Source of the DNA: JAYZAP01 sp964645285 | GTDB taxonomy: Bacteria > Pseudomonadota > Alphaproteobacteria > JAAXGF01 | DNA length: 21,811 bases | Assembly: GCA_964645285.1 (NCBI GenBank) | Contig: CAZYDR010000063.1 | Location: 1-21,811 of the forward strand | Reading direction: 5' to 3' | Shown: positions 1 to 7,919 of the stretch, piece after piece | Numbering within the stretch: the stretch's first letter is position 1 | Layout: the number at the start of each line of letters is the position of its first letter | Notes under the pieces: model-generated | What the model saw: the letters and a program-made list of their open reading frames with translations, nothing else | What the model was told of the DNA's origin: nothing | The model's database searches: none | Translations under genes and position numbers: made by a program

Positions 1-355
1 CGACGCCGGCCAGCTCGATCGCGCCGAAGTGTTTGCGCGGCCCGATCAGGCCGAGAGGCGACACCCTGGCGTAGACCTCGGCGTCGGTGACGCGTTCGCC
101 TGTGTCATGATCAAACAGCGCCACCATCATATGATAGCTATCGTGTCCGCCCGGCGGCGGACACAGCATATTGTGATCGCCATATGAACCCGCGTCGTCC
201 ACCAGCGTCTGTGAACCTATGACACCGAGGTAGATTACCACGCCGTCGGCAATCACGGTCTGGCCGATGTGGTCGGCGGCGAGCGCACTTGGTATCAAGA
301 CCAGGACGCCGGCAACGACGATGCCGAACAAGCGACTTAGTAGATATCTGGTCAC
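1..355 (-). CDS. Exported protein of unknown function, 3' end cut off by window edge
   Basis: I do not recognise the gene firmly. Reading from a GTG at 355 gives 118 codons without a stop. The first 26 residues form a clear Sec signal peptide: basic MTRYLLSR, a hydrophobic stretch, then PSALA before ADHIGQT, so the product is probably periplasmic. The mature part contains YLGVIGSQ, a CPPPGGHDSYHMM segment and LFDHDTGERVTDAEV. The last segment resembles small beta-sandwich periplasmic proteins (YtkA/FixH-like) that carry a 'tg..i.dA.V.a.v' strand, but this is only an impression. The GTG start is chosen because GAGGT lies five bases upstream; an in-frame GTG four codons earlier (364-366) is possible. 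It is divergent from the DUF1538 gene. Confidence 0.6.
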   Translation of the reverse strand, partial: MTRYLLSRLFGIVVAGVLVLIPSALAADHIGQTVIADGVVIYLGVIGSQTLVDDAGSYGDHNMLCPPPGGHDSYHMMVALFDHDTGERVTDAEVYARVSPLGLIGPRKHFGAIELAGV

Positions 356-386
356 AATCGACCTCACTGCGTTTCCGTATAAGGTA

Positions 387-404
387 CGGCCACGCGAGTG
401 GCCG
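387..404. repeat. Perfect inverted repeat, possible operator or leader hairpin
   Basis: CGGCCAC-GCGA-GTGGCCG: seven paired bases around a GCGA tetraloop (GNRA type if transcribed rightward). It sits 32 bp upstream of the GTG of the leftward exported protein and about 250 bp from the rightward gene, so it could be an operator or a hairpin in the leftward leader. No U-tract follows, so a terminator is unlikely. Confidence 0.35.
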
Positions 405-602
405 CGACGAAACGCCGCTTTAGCCCGGATATAGTCGATTTTTTTCGGGGCGAAATAGTGCGCCCTTCATTAATATGTATGTGGCCGGCCAATGGTTTCA
501 ATCCCGCCGGTGGAGGGCGGGTTCGACCGCTCCCTATAACGCGTGCACCATATGAAATTTTGTAAATAGACTGTAGATCGTACGCGGTCGCAAAAAAAAT
601 GC

Positions 603-608
603 TATAAT
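603..608 (+). promoter_or_regulatory. Candidate -10 box of the DUF1538 gene
   Basis: An exact TATAAT lies about 48 bp upstream of the preferred ATG at 657, right after an A-run (592-599). No convincing TTGACA-like -35 hexamer is visible 16-19 bp upstream, so this is a sequence match only. Confidence 0.4.
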
Positions 609-656
609 GCCGTAACCGTATGGTTTAGTGCGTAACGACAGGGGATGGGGGATCCG

Positions 657-1592
657 ATGCCAAGGGAAATCCGTTTCGCAGCCTTCGCCCGTGAGGTAAC
701 GACCCATCAGTCGATCATCAGCTACAACGCCCTCGTCCCCAAGATCGAAGCCGATGCCGACGGTACGGCGCTTCCCTACCGGCCGCCCAAGCTCAAGCTT
801 CGTCCCCTCGAGGCCTATCGGGTGGTCGCGCCCTACACCAGCGTACGCTTCATCGAGCAGGCCAAGGCGGTGGTCCCTCTCGCGATCTATCTGGTTCTCT
901 TCCAGTTCTTCATTCTCCAGCAGGCGGTCGAAGACTCCTGGATCATCACGGCCGGACTGTTTTCGGTCATGGTCGGCCTCATGCTGTTCATGAAAGGCCT
1001 AAAGATCGGCCTCATGCCGTTCGGTGAGATTATCGGCAACACCCTGCCGACCAAATCAGCGCTGCCTGTCGTGCTACTGGTGGTCTTCCTGCTCGGTATT
1101 GGCTTTACCTTCGCTGAACCGGCTATCGGCGCCCTCAAGACCGCCGGTTCGATCATCGATGTGACGCGGGCGCCCTATGTCTATTCATTGCTCAACGACT
1201 GGCCCGACGTGCTGGTCCTTGTGGTTGGCGTCGGCCTGGCCGCCGCGCTCGGCACCCTGCGGTTTATCTATGGTTGGAGCCTGAAGCCGTTCATCTACCT
1301 AACACTGATTCCCGCCATTGGATTCACGTCCTACATGATGCTCGACCCTGAGCTCAGCAAAGTCCTCGGCCTAGCCTGGGATACCCAGACCGAGCATCGC
1401 CAGCTCGGCGACCAGACGGAGAAACAAATTCTCCGGGTGGTGGTCCCCGCCGTAGACGCCGACGATGTCTTTGAGTTCATTTACTTCGAGACCGGCATCG
1501 ACAAGCCCCATGGCGGACTTATTCTGATGGCCCGCGTGGACAATTTCGTACCCCTGATTCTGCCTGACGACATTCCCGAAGAAGACGACTGA
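657..1592 (+). CDS. DUF1538 family membrane protein with soluble, possibly PII-like tail
   Basis: A 311-residue inner-membrane protein of unknown transport function. After a soluble N-terminus (1-70) there are about five hydrophobic segments near residues 72-90, 96-114, 136-155, 184-203 and 212-228. The GFTFAEPAIGAL segment (149-160) is the hallmark that suggests DUF1538, a family often encoded beside PII-like proteins. In the relatives I recall, the region after LGLAWD (238-242) continues with a Gly-rich TM motif. Here it turns hydrophilic, and residues 255-302 (TEKQILRVVVPAVDADDVFE, then DKPHGGLIL) look like the end of a PII-like domain; this is inference. An ATG at 645 adds four residues, but GGGGGA just upstream of 657 favours the later start. 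The next gene follows after 11 bases, so the two are probably cotranscribed. Confidence 0.75.
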   Translation: MPREIRFAAFAREVTTHQSIISYNALVPKIEADADGTALPYRPPKLKLRPLEAYRVVAPYTSVRFIEQAKAVVPLAIYLVLFQFFILQQAVEDSWIITAGLFSVMVGLMLFMKGLKIGLMPFGEIIGNTLPTKSALPVVLLVVFLLGIGFTFAEPAIGALKTAGSIIDVTRAPYVYSLLNDWPDVLVLVVGVGLAAALGTLRFIYGWSLKPFIYLTLIPAIGFTSYMMLDPELSKVLGLAWDTQTEHRQLGDQTEKQILRVVVPAVDADDVFEFIYFETGIDKPHGGLILMARVDNFVPLILPDDIPEEDD

Positions 1593-1603
1593 AGGATCAA
1601 ATC

Positions 1604-2560
1604 ATGATCTCCAATCCAGGCCGCCTTAAGGTCGGACTGCGCCTGCCAACCAGTGAGAAAGACAGTGACCCGGTTGCCCGTTGGTCTGACATCCTCGATA
1701 TGGCCAGAGTGGCCGAGGATGTAGGCTTTGATTCCCTGTGGATCGTCGACCATTTCCTCTATCAGCTCGAAGGTGTTCCCGAGCCCGATGGCCTATGGGA
1801 AGCGTGGTCCCTGGTGGCGGCCCTGGCGGCCAGCACCAAACGGGTCGAAATCGGCACTCTGGTGCTGTGCATGGGGTTCCGCAATCCGGCCCTGCTAGCC
1901 AAAATGGCCGACACGGTCGAGGAGATCAGCAACGGTCGGTTCATCCTGGGTCTTGGCGCTGGCTATCACGAACTTGAGTATCGTGCCTTCGGCTTTCCCT
2001 TTGACCACCGTTACAGCCGTTTCAAGGAAGGTATCCAGATCATCCATGGTCTGCTGTACGACGGCGAGGTCGATTTCGTCGGCGACTATCACTCGGCCAG
2101 GGAATGCGTGCTCAAGCCCCGTGGTGGCCCCCGCCCCGCCGGTCCGCCCATCATGATCGGCACCCTGGGCCCCAAGATGCTCAAGTTGACCGCGCAATAC
2201 GCCGACATGTGGAACGCGTACTGGGACGATACGGCCAACAGTTCCGCGGGCGCCGCCCGTCTGAAACCGGTGGTCGACAGTGCCTGCAATGAAATGGGCC
2301 GCGATCCGGACACTCTGGAGCGCACGGTCTCGATCCTGACCGCCGCACCCGACGCCCACCCGTGGTGGGACAGTATGCCGACCGATCATGAAGGCCTGAT
2401 GCTAGAGCCTCTGTTCGGAGAGCCCGAAATGGTGGCCGAAGAGTTACGTGGCTACCAGCGCGAAGGCATCACCCATGTGCAGCTCAACATGGACCAGATA
2501 TCCACCAAGATGATCGAGGACTTCGCGCCGGTTCTGGCGCTGCTCGATAGCGACGGCTAG
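1604..2560 (+). CDS. LLM-class flavin-dependent oxidoreductase (luciferase-like monooxygenase)
   Basis: A 318-residue cytosolic TIM-barrel protein of the bacterial luciferase / F420-dependent reductase superfamily, using FMN or F420; the substrate is unknown. Seen motifs: GFDSLWIVDHF (41-51), the strand KRVEIGTLVL (79-88), GRFILGLGAG with YHELEYRAFG (111-130), PPIMIGTLGPKML near 180, and the C-terminal barrel helix MVAEELRGYQREGITHVQLN. The length is normal for the family and the frame is intact. The start ATG is preceded by GAAGGATC, a good ribosome-binding site. It begins 11 bases after the DUF1538 gene, which implies one transcript, although no functional link between the two is obvious. 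The fine subgroup and cofactor (FMN versus F420) cannot be settled by eye. Confidence 0.88.
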   Translation: MISNPGRLKVGLRLPTSEKDSDPVARWSDILDMARVAEDVGFDSLWIVDHFLYQLEGVPEPDGLWEAWSLVAALAASTKRVEIGTLVLCMGFRNPALLAKMADTVEEISNGRFILGLGAGYHELEYRAFGFPFDHRYSRFKEGIQIIHGLLYDGEVDFVGDYHSARECVLKPRGGPRPAGPPIMIGTLGPKMLKLTAQYADMWNAYWDDTANSSAGAARLKPVVDSACNEMGRDPDTLERTVSILTAAPDAHPWWDSMPTDHEGLMLEPLFGEPEMVAEELRGYQREGITHVQLNMDQISTKMIEDFAPVLALLDSDG

Positions 2561-2788
2561 CCCCAAGACTCACCTTTGATCCGCCAGGATTCGTCATCTA
2601 CATACGAAGCTCGGCTCCCGGCTATCGTTGAATGTCGAATGGCGACGCCACGACGTCCGCTTCGTCCCCAAGAACGGACATTGCAGTGGCCGCCGCTGAC
2701 TTCCGCTGTTGACCCAGACTGTGTAGAAACGCTCGTGGAATTGTCCGTGTGGCGCGCCAGTGGGTTTTTCTGAGCTGGCAGGTCCCTG
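2561..2788. other. Intergenic region between converging genes, no intact gene
   Basis: Contains a hairpin-like pair GTCCG (2655-2659) and CGGAC (2675-2679), with CTT/AAG also able to pair inside it. Further right is TGACCCAGACTGTGTAGAAA (2710-2729), which looks like the terminal sequence of a degraded mobile element. No transposase fragment is recognisable and no clear U-tract terminator is seen for either flanking gene. Confidence 0.4.
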
Positions 2789-3772
2789 TCACGGACGGTC
2801 GCCGACCCGGTCCGGCAGCGCGTCCACCATGCTGCGAATGTGCTCGACCGTGGTGCCACAGCAACCGCCGATGATTTGTACGCCGTCGTCGACCCAGCCC
2901 TTGCAATGGGCGGCGAAATCCTCGGCCGATACAGTCTGCTGTACGTTTCCGTCCGAGGTCTCGAAGGCGAGGCTCTCGGGATAGGCCATGACCGGACCCG
3001 ACCACTGCTGGAACATCACGTCGAGCCCTGGCGAGGTCGTGGAGATCGAGCTATGCATGATGCCCGCGACCGTTCCGCCCAGCGCCATGAGTTCGTCGAT
3101 TAGCCTATCCAGCGGAATATCGGATCGCGTCCGGTGTCCCTCGGCGAGGCGCGAGGCGCCTTCCTCGGAGGTGATGTCCCAGGCGACCATACGGCCGTCG
3201 GGGCGCTGGGTACAACTGATGCCGATCCACACCGGCAGGCCGGTGGCGATCGCGGCTGCGGTGGCATGTCTGGCGCGCTCTAAATCACTCATCATTTCCA
3301 TGATGATGAGATCGGCGCCACCATCGGCTAAGGCATCAGCCATTTCCTGGTAATTGGCGATTTCCTGATCCACCGTCGGCAGGTAGACCGGATCGGCACT
3401 GATGGTGCCCGGTATCCAGGCCACCATGTTCGACATGGACCCGGCGACGGCGATGGGCCGATCCGCCGCCACATTATCCCGCGCCTCCCGGGCCAGCTCG
3501 ACGGCGCGGCGGTTGATAGCCACGGTTTCGTCACCCAGGCCGGCGCCCTCCAGGACGTGGCGGCAGGTGGCGAAAGTGTTGGCCGTGATCACGTCGGCAC
3601 CGGTACTGATGTAGTCTTCGTGAACCTTGCGCACTACGTCCGGGTGGCTCTTGTTGGCGACGCCGCACCAGGCCGCGCTGTCCATGCCGGCGCCGTAGCG
3701 CGCCACCTCGGTCCCCATGGCGCCGTCCAGCACGATGATGTCGCCGGCATCGAGTTTCTGATCGAGAATCAT
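2789..3772 (-). CDS. Homocysteine S-methyltransferase family protein
   Basis: A 327-residue cytosolic TIM-barrel protein of the BHMT/MmuM/MetH-N family, which transfers a methyl group from a donor (betaine, S-methylmethionine, methyl-folate) to homocysteine. Seen: the N-terminal DGAMGTE (16-22), NTFAT in the second strand region, and the C-terminal GGCCGT with the two zinc cysteines (about 304-305). The usual third zinc cysteine, in a GxNC motif, is not present; the equivalent place reads GIMHSS (237-242). It may use His, or act on another substrate, so homocysteine as acceptor is not assured. Start: ATG 3772 has AGGGAGA six bases upstream; a TTG at 3790 would extend it by six residues. It is divergent from the MFS gene. 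Confidence 0.85.
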   Translation of the reverse strand: MILDQKLDAGDIIVLDGAMGTEVARYGAGMDSAAWCGVANKSHPDVVRKVHEDYISTGADVITANTFATCRHVLEGAGLGDETVAINRRAVELAREARDNVAADRPIAVAGSMSNMVAWIPGTISADPVYLPTVDQEIANYQEMADALADGGADLIIMEMMSDLERARHATAAAIATGLPVWIGISCTQRPDGRMVAWDITSEEGASRLAEGHRTRSDIPLDRLIDELMALGGTVAGIMHSSISTTSPGLDVMFQQWSGPVMAYPESLAFETSDGNVQQTVSAEDFAAHCKGWVDDGVQIIGGCCGTTVEHIRSMVDALPDRVGDRP

Positions 3773-3864
3773 CGATGATCTCCCTGCCAAGCTTAGAATT
3801 CTTATGGAATGTAGGCGACTGACACTCTACCGTGCAATCGTTCCTGTGTGGAGTAGTGCCGGTC

Positions 3865-5005
3865 ATGTCGCGTAACGAAACCCTGTTGTTCCTCAACGTC
3901 GCCCATTTTTTCGATCATCTCTTCCTTCTGATTTTTCCCACGGCGGTAATCGCCGTTTCCGCCGAATGGGGAATGACCTACGGGGCGGCTTTGGCTCTCG
4001 GCACACCGATTTACGTGATGTTCGGCCCTGGCACCCTGCCGGCGGGATGGCTTGGCGACCGCTATGATCGAACGTTGCTCATCGCTGTGTTCTTCGTGGG
4101 CTACGGTATTTCGAGCCTGCTGGTTTCCGCGTCCAACGGGCCAATGTCCATGATGATAGGCCTTGGTCTCATTGGCCTATTCGCGACCCTCTATCACCCC
4201 ATCGGGTTGGCGTTGGTCACCGATGTCGCCCAGCGCACCGGCCGCGGCGGCACTGGTCACGGGCTTTCTTGCCCAGCATGGCGGCTGGCAGACCGCTTTT
4301 CTGTTGCCCGGCGTGGCCTCGCTGATCGTTGGCTGTGCACTCCTGGTGCGGCGTCTGAAACTTGGCGCACCGCAGACCAATCCGGCGACCAGTTCACAGG
4401 ATGCCAGTGAGCCGTTAGCCCGGAAAATTCAAATCACGGTGTTCATCATCGTCTGTGTGTCGGCCCTGTTCGGCGGCCTGGTATTCAACGCGGTGACGGT
4501 CACATTGCCCAAGTTTTTCGATGAACGGCTCATGATCCTGGAGAGCGACCTGGCCTGGATCGGCGCCTCCACCGGACTGGTGTTCGCCATCGCCTCGTTT
4601 GCCCAACTGCCGGTCGGTGAATTGCTCGACCGCTTCGGTACCCGGCCGATCCTGCTCGGCATCCTGACCGGCCAGATCGTCCTGCTCGCCGCTCTGTCCC
4701 ATGCGGAGGGCTGGCTCGTGGCGGTTCTGACGCCGATGCTGGTGACCCTGATCTTCGCCGAAATTCCCATCACAGGTTGGTTGCTCGGGCGCTACGTTCG
4801 TTCCGGACTGCGGGCGCGGGCCATGTCGGTGGAAGGTGTCCTGGCGGGCGGCGTCGTCGCCGCCGTGGTGCCGCTGATCGCCGGCATGCACCACGTGGGC
4901 CTGGGCTTCAACATTCAGTTCCTCGGCCTCGCCGGGTCGGCGTTCGTCGTTATGACGGCGGCATGGTGCTTGCCACGGTGGCGAAGACCGGACCCAATCG
5001 CATGA
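3865..5005 (+). pseudogene. MFS transporter, frameshifted with internal deletion
   Basis: Twelve-TM major facilitator split into two frames. Residues from MSRNETLLFLNVAHFFDHLF to DVAQRTGR read in one frame; from about 4244 (AAALVTGFLAQ) to the stop at 5005 in the next. The N-terminal half has the AGWLGDRYDR loop motif between TM2 and TM3, and the C-terminal half the equivalent GELLDRFGTR. In relatives (Fsr/fosmidomycin-resistance-like carriers, from memory) a Gly-rich stretch resembling 'LGxNGxxGNLG' stands between these parts. It is absent, so about 12-14 codons seem deleted. The frames imply a loss of 3n+2 bases; 38 would restore a 392-residue protein. Start ATG 3865 follows GGAG at 3850-3853. 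Substrate unknown; probably non-functional unless the shift is a sequence error. Confidence 0.8.
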
Positions 5006-5014
5006 GTCGCAGGG

Positions 5015-5402
5015 TCAGCCGGTAATCTTCTTCCAATAGGTATCCTTGGACGCCAGCTTATCGCCCGGAACGTATAGATATCCACCGCGCGCACGTCGAA
5101 CGGCCGGTGGAATGAAACTCACCCTGGGCGCGATAGGTGGTGAATATCTTATCGCCGCACTGGTATTGCTCGGCCTCCATGAACCGGATCGGCGTCTTCA
5201 ACTGGTTTGAACGTTCGACCACGGCGGCGCAGGCATCCGCCGGTCCTCTGAGTATCCGCGCATCCGGACTGCTGGGGCCTTCGTAGAAAATCCAAACGAA
5301 ATCGTCGGTCACCAGCTCCGACGTTGCCGCCACATCATTGCCGTTAAAAGCCTTGCTGAAGGCCTCGAGGTGATCGGCCTTATCACGATCCAGGTTCGAC
5401 AT
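5015..5402 (-). pseudogene. SnoaL/NTF2-like protein with frameshifted C-terminus
   Basis: A small alpha+beta barrel protein of the SnoaL/ketosteroid-isomerase-like fold; biochemical role unknown. The open frame gives 114 residues, ending at 5058 in an unconvincing tail after EFHSTGR. Shifting frame near 5101 yields FDVRAVDIYTFR, and shifting again near 5064 yields DKLASKDTYWKKITG and a stop at 5015-5017, which is the expected end of this fold. Adding one base at each place gives exactly 130 codons. So either the gene has two single-base deletions or the sequence has two errors, both in short G/C runs. It starts eight bases after the stop of the dimethylglycine dehydrogenase-like gene, so it is in that operon and may serve the same pathway. 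Confidence 0.78.
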
Positions 5403-5410
5403 CTGGCAGC

Positions 5411-7828
5411 CTAGACCCTGAGCCTCTCGTTCTCGGCGTCATGAAGCGGTTCGGCGACTACGGTGACCGATTGCGCCTGGTCGAGAATGATCACCTCCAG
5501 GGTCGTGCCCGGTTCGGCGAAGACCGGCTCCACGTAGGCAAACGCCAGGCTTTGGCCGACTTCATGACCGTAGCCGCCCGAGGTGGTCACGCCGACGACC
5601 CGGCCGTCGGCGATGATAGGCTCATTGCCCATGCAGTCGGCATCGTCCGCATCCACGGTCAGGTAGACCAGTTTGGTGGCAATTCTCTCCTCCTTGCGGA
5701 TGATCAGGGCGTCGCGGCCGACGAAGTCGTCCTTCTTCATTTTGACGAAACGCTCCATGTCGGCTTCGACCATGGTCAGCTCATTGGTCAGTTCCGAGCC
5801 CCAGCCGCAATAGCCTTTTTCCATGCGTAGCGAGTTCAGGGCATAGACACCGAAGTTGGCGATACCGAATTCCACGCCGGCCGCCATCAGGGCGTCGTAA
5901 AGCTCTTCCATCTGGGCCATGGGGTGGTGCAGTTCCCAGCCGAGTTCGCCGGCATAGGACACGCGCAGCGCCCGGGTCGACACCCCGGCCACGTCGATCT
6001 CCTGACCGGTGAGCCAGGGGAAGGCGTTGTTGCCGAGATCCGCATCGGTAACTTTGTTCAACACGTCACGGGCACGAGGGCCGGTGAGCACCAGCATGCC
6101 AAAGTCGTCGGACAGGTTCTCGATGGTCACGTCCTCGCTATCGAGTTTGCCCTGAACCAGCATGTCGAGATCGTGAAGCTCGGCCACCGCCGCCGACAAC
6201 ACATAGAACCGATCATCGGCGATGCGCGTCACCGTGACCTCGCTCTCGATCATGGCGTCTTGGGTCAGCATATGGGCCAACACAATGCCGCCCTGACGGG
6301 TTGGCATGCGGTTGGCGCAAAGCCGGTTGAGCATGGCTTCGGCGTCGGGGCCGCTGATGTCGTACTTGGCGAAGCTCGACAGGTCGAGCACACCGACCCG
6401 CTCGCGCACCGCCTTGCACTCCTCGGCCACGGGACCAAACGTATTGGTGCGGCGGAAGCTGTAGACCTCACCTTCGCCCTGCTTGGCGAAGTACTTGGGC
6501 CGCTCCCAGCCGAAGGATTCGGCGTAGATGGCACCCTGGTCCTTGAGCTTCTGGTAGAGCGGTGTGGTTTTGATCGGCCGCCCGGCGTCGCGGAACTCGC
6601 CCGGCATGTGGACTGAATACATGTGCTGGTAGTCGTCGATGGACTTGTCCAGGGCGTAATCGCCGGCCGCGTAGTCGCCGAAGCGCCTGGGGTCCATTTC
6701 GCGGACGTTCCATTCCGACTGGCCATGGACCATCCATTCGGCCAGCACCTTGCCGGCGCCCGGACCCTGGCAGACGCCAATGGAAGCGCCGCAACACATC
6801 CAGTAATTTTTCAGGCCCGGCGCCGGGCCGAGCAGGAAGTTGCCATCCGGCGTGTGAGTGATGGGACCGCTGACGATGCGCGAAATGCCGGCGTTGCCGA
6901 ACGCCGGAAGGCGCTCCATGACTTTTTCAAGATGCGGCTCTAGGCGGTCAATGTCGGGCGGCAGCAGGTCCATGTCCCAGTCCCAGCTGACGCCATCAAG
7001 ACCCCAGGCCTGGGCGCCGGCGGCCTCATAAGGGCCGATCACCAGGCCCTGCTTCTCCTGGCGGTAATAGCACGAGGCGTAGGGGTCACGGATCACCGGG
7101 AATTCTTCCGAGAGCGATGCCACCTCGTCGATGGGCTCGGTCACCAGATATTGGTGAACCATGCTGACGTAGGGCACCTTGAGGCCGACCCAGGCCCCGA
7201 CCTGAGGACCGAAACAGCCGGCGGCGTTGACGATATGCTTGCAGGTGATGGTGCCCTTCTCGGTCACCACTTCCCATTCGCCGCTGGGCAGTTGCTTGGT
7301 GTCGGTAACCCGGTTGAAGCGGGAAATCTCGGCTCCCATGGCGCGCGCGCCGGTGGCCAGGGCCTGGGTGCTGCTGGCCGGGTCGACGTGGCCGTCGCCG
7401 GGGGTATAGGCGCCGAGCTTGACGCCGTCCAGCTCGAGCAGCGGGTGAAGCTGTTTGATCTCGTTGGGGCCGATCAGGTGGCATTCGGTGCCGGCCAGTT
7501 TGAGCACACCGGCGACGTACTTGAACCAGTCGACCTCGTCGTCGCTGATCGCCAGGCGAATGGCGCCGCAGCCGTGCCAGCCGGTGTGCTGACCCGTATC
7601 GGCTTCGAGGGTCTTGTACATCTCGATGCCGTGGTTATGGATCTTGGCCATGTTGAGGCTGCCGATGAAGTTGGGCACCAGTCCGGCGGCATGCCAGGTC
7701 GAGCCCGAGGTGAGTTCGCCTTTCTCGACCAGGACACTGTCGGTCCAGCCTTCCTTGGCCAGGTGATACAGGGCGCCGACGCCCATGGCGCCGCCACCGA
7801 TTACAACTGCCCGCGCATGCGTTCTCAT
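5411..7828 (-). CDS. Dimethylglycine/sarcosine dehydrogenase-like FAD oxidoreductase with GcvT domain
   Basis: An 805-residue flavoprotein of the DMGDH/SARDH family. These enzymes oxidatively demethylate N-methyl amino acids and pass the one-carbon unit to tetrahydrofolate. N-terminal FAD domain: GGGAMG (11-16) and STWHAAGL (43-50), whose His46 matches the histidine that binds FAD covalently in DMGDH. The FAD lobe runs to about 370 (VNAAGCFGPQVG near 200), a linker domain to 430, and the GcvT/aminomethyltransferase fold from about 460 to the end, with SYAGELGWE and EKGYCGWGSE. Length is normal and the frame intact. Start ATG is preceded by GAGGGAGA. Substrate not fixed: dimethylglycine, sarcosine or another N-methyl compound. 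The SnoaL-like gene follows directly; a 9-bp direct repeat lies upstream. Confidence 0.9.
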   Translation of the reverse strand: MRTHARAVVIGGGAMGVGALYHLAKEGWTDSVLVEKGELTSGSTWHAAGLVPNFIGSLNMAKIHNHGIEMYKTLEADTGQHTGWHGCGAIRLAISDDEVDWFKYVAGVLKLAGTECHLIGPNEIKQLHPLLELDGVKLGAYTPGDGHVDPASSTQALATGARAMGAEISRFNRVTDTKQLPSGEWEVVTEKGTITCKHIVNAAGCFGPQVGAWVGLKVPYVSMVHQYLVTEPIDEVASLSEEFPVIRDPYASCYYRQEKQGLVIGPYEAAGAQAWGLDGVSWDWDMDLLPPDIDRLEPHLEKVMERLPAFGNAGISRIVSGPITHTPDGNFLLGPAPGLKNYWMCCGASIGVCQGPGAGKVLAEWMVHGQSEWNVREMDPRRFGDYAAGDYALDKSIDDYQHMYSVHMPGEFRDAGRPIKTTPLYQKLKDQGAIYAESFGWERPKYFAKQGEGEVYSFRRTNTFGPVAEECKAVRERVGVLDLSSFAKYDISGPDAEAMLNRLCANRMPTRQGGIVLAHMLTQDAMIESEVTVTRIADDRFYVLSAAVAELHDLDMLVQGKLDSEDVTIENLSDDFGMLVLTGPRARDVLNKVTDADLGNNAFPWLTGQEIDVAGVSTRALRVSYAGELGWELHHPMAQMEELYDALMAAGVEFGIANFGVYALNSLRMEKGYCGWGSELTNELTMVEADMERFVKMKKDDFVGRDALIIRKEERIATKLVYLTVDADDADCMGNEPIIADGRVVGVTTSGGYGHEVGQSLAFAYVEPVFAEPGTTLEVIILDQAQSVTVVAEPLHDAENERLRV

Positions 7829-7886
7829 GGTGCTCTCCCTCGTTCGAGCGAATGATCAATCCGCCCCGCCATACTTTGATCTGGTT

Positions 7887-7916
7887 GTAGCAGAATGGCA
7901 GTTCCGCGTAGCAGAA
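7887..7916. promoter_or_regulatory. Direct repeat GTAGCAGAA, possible operator
   Basis: GTAGCAGAA occurs at 7887-7895 and 7908-7916, exactly 21 bp apart (two helical turns). It lies in the 91-bp gap upstream of the dimethylglycine dehydrogenase-like gene, with the near copy about 58 bp from its ATG. That spacing fits a dimeric regulator on one DNA face, but no regulator gene is nearby and chance cannot be excluded. Confidence 0.3.
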
Positions 7917-7919
7917 ATC

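Larger units (their letters stand above)
356..656. other. Divergent intergenic region
   Basis: About 300 bp between two divergent genes, AT-richer than its surroundings, with no ORF of note. It holds a perfect 7-bp inverted repeat at 387-404 (CGGCCAC, loop GCGA, GTGGCCG), a second hairpin at 503-521 (CCCGCC, 7-nt loop, GGCGGG), and a TATAAT hexamer at 603-608 ahead of the rightward gene. Promoters for both flanking genes presumably lie here. Confidence 0.6.

Noticed and set aside
2576..2773. Small gene in the 2.6-2.8 kb gap
   Set aside because: The frame has no ribosome-binding site or similarity; the region looks like spacer with element remnants.
7151..7855. 234-codon plus-strand open frame opposite the DMGDH-like gene (also 5924-6616)
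   Set aside because: Antisense shadows of an intact flavoprotein; low-complexity Gly/Ala/Val/His-rich translation.
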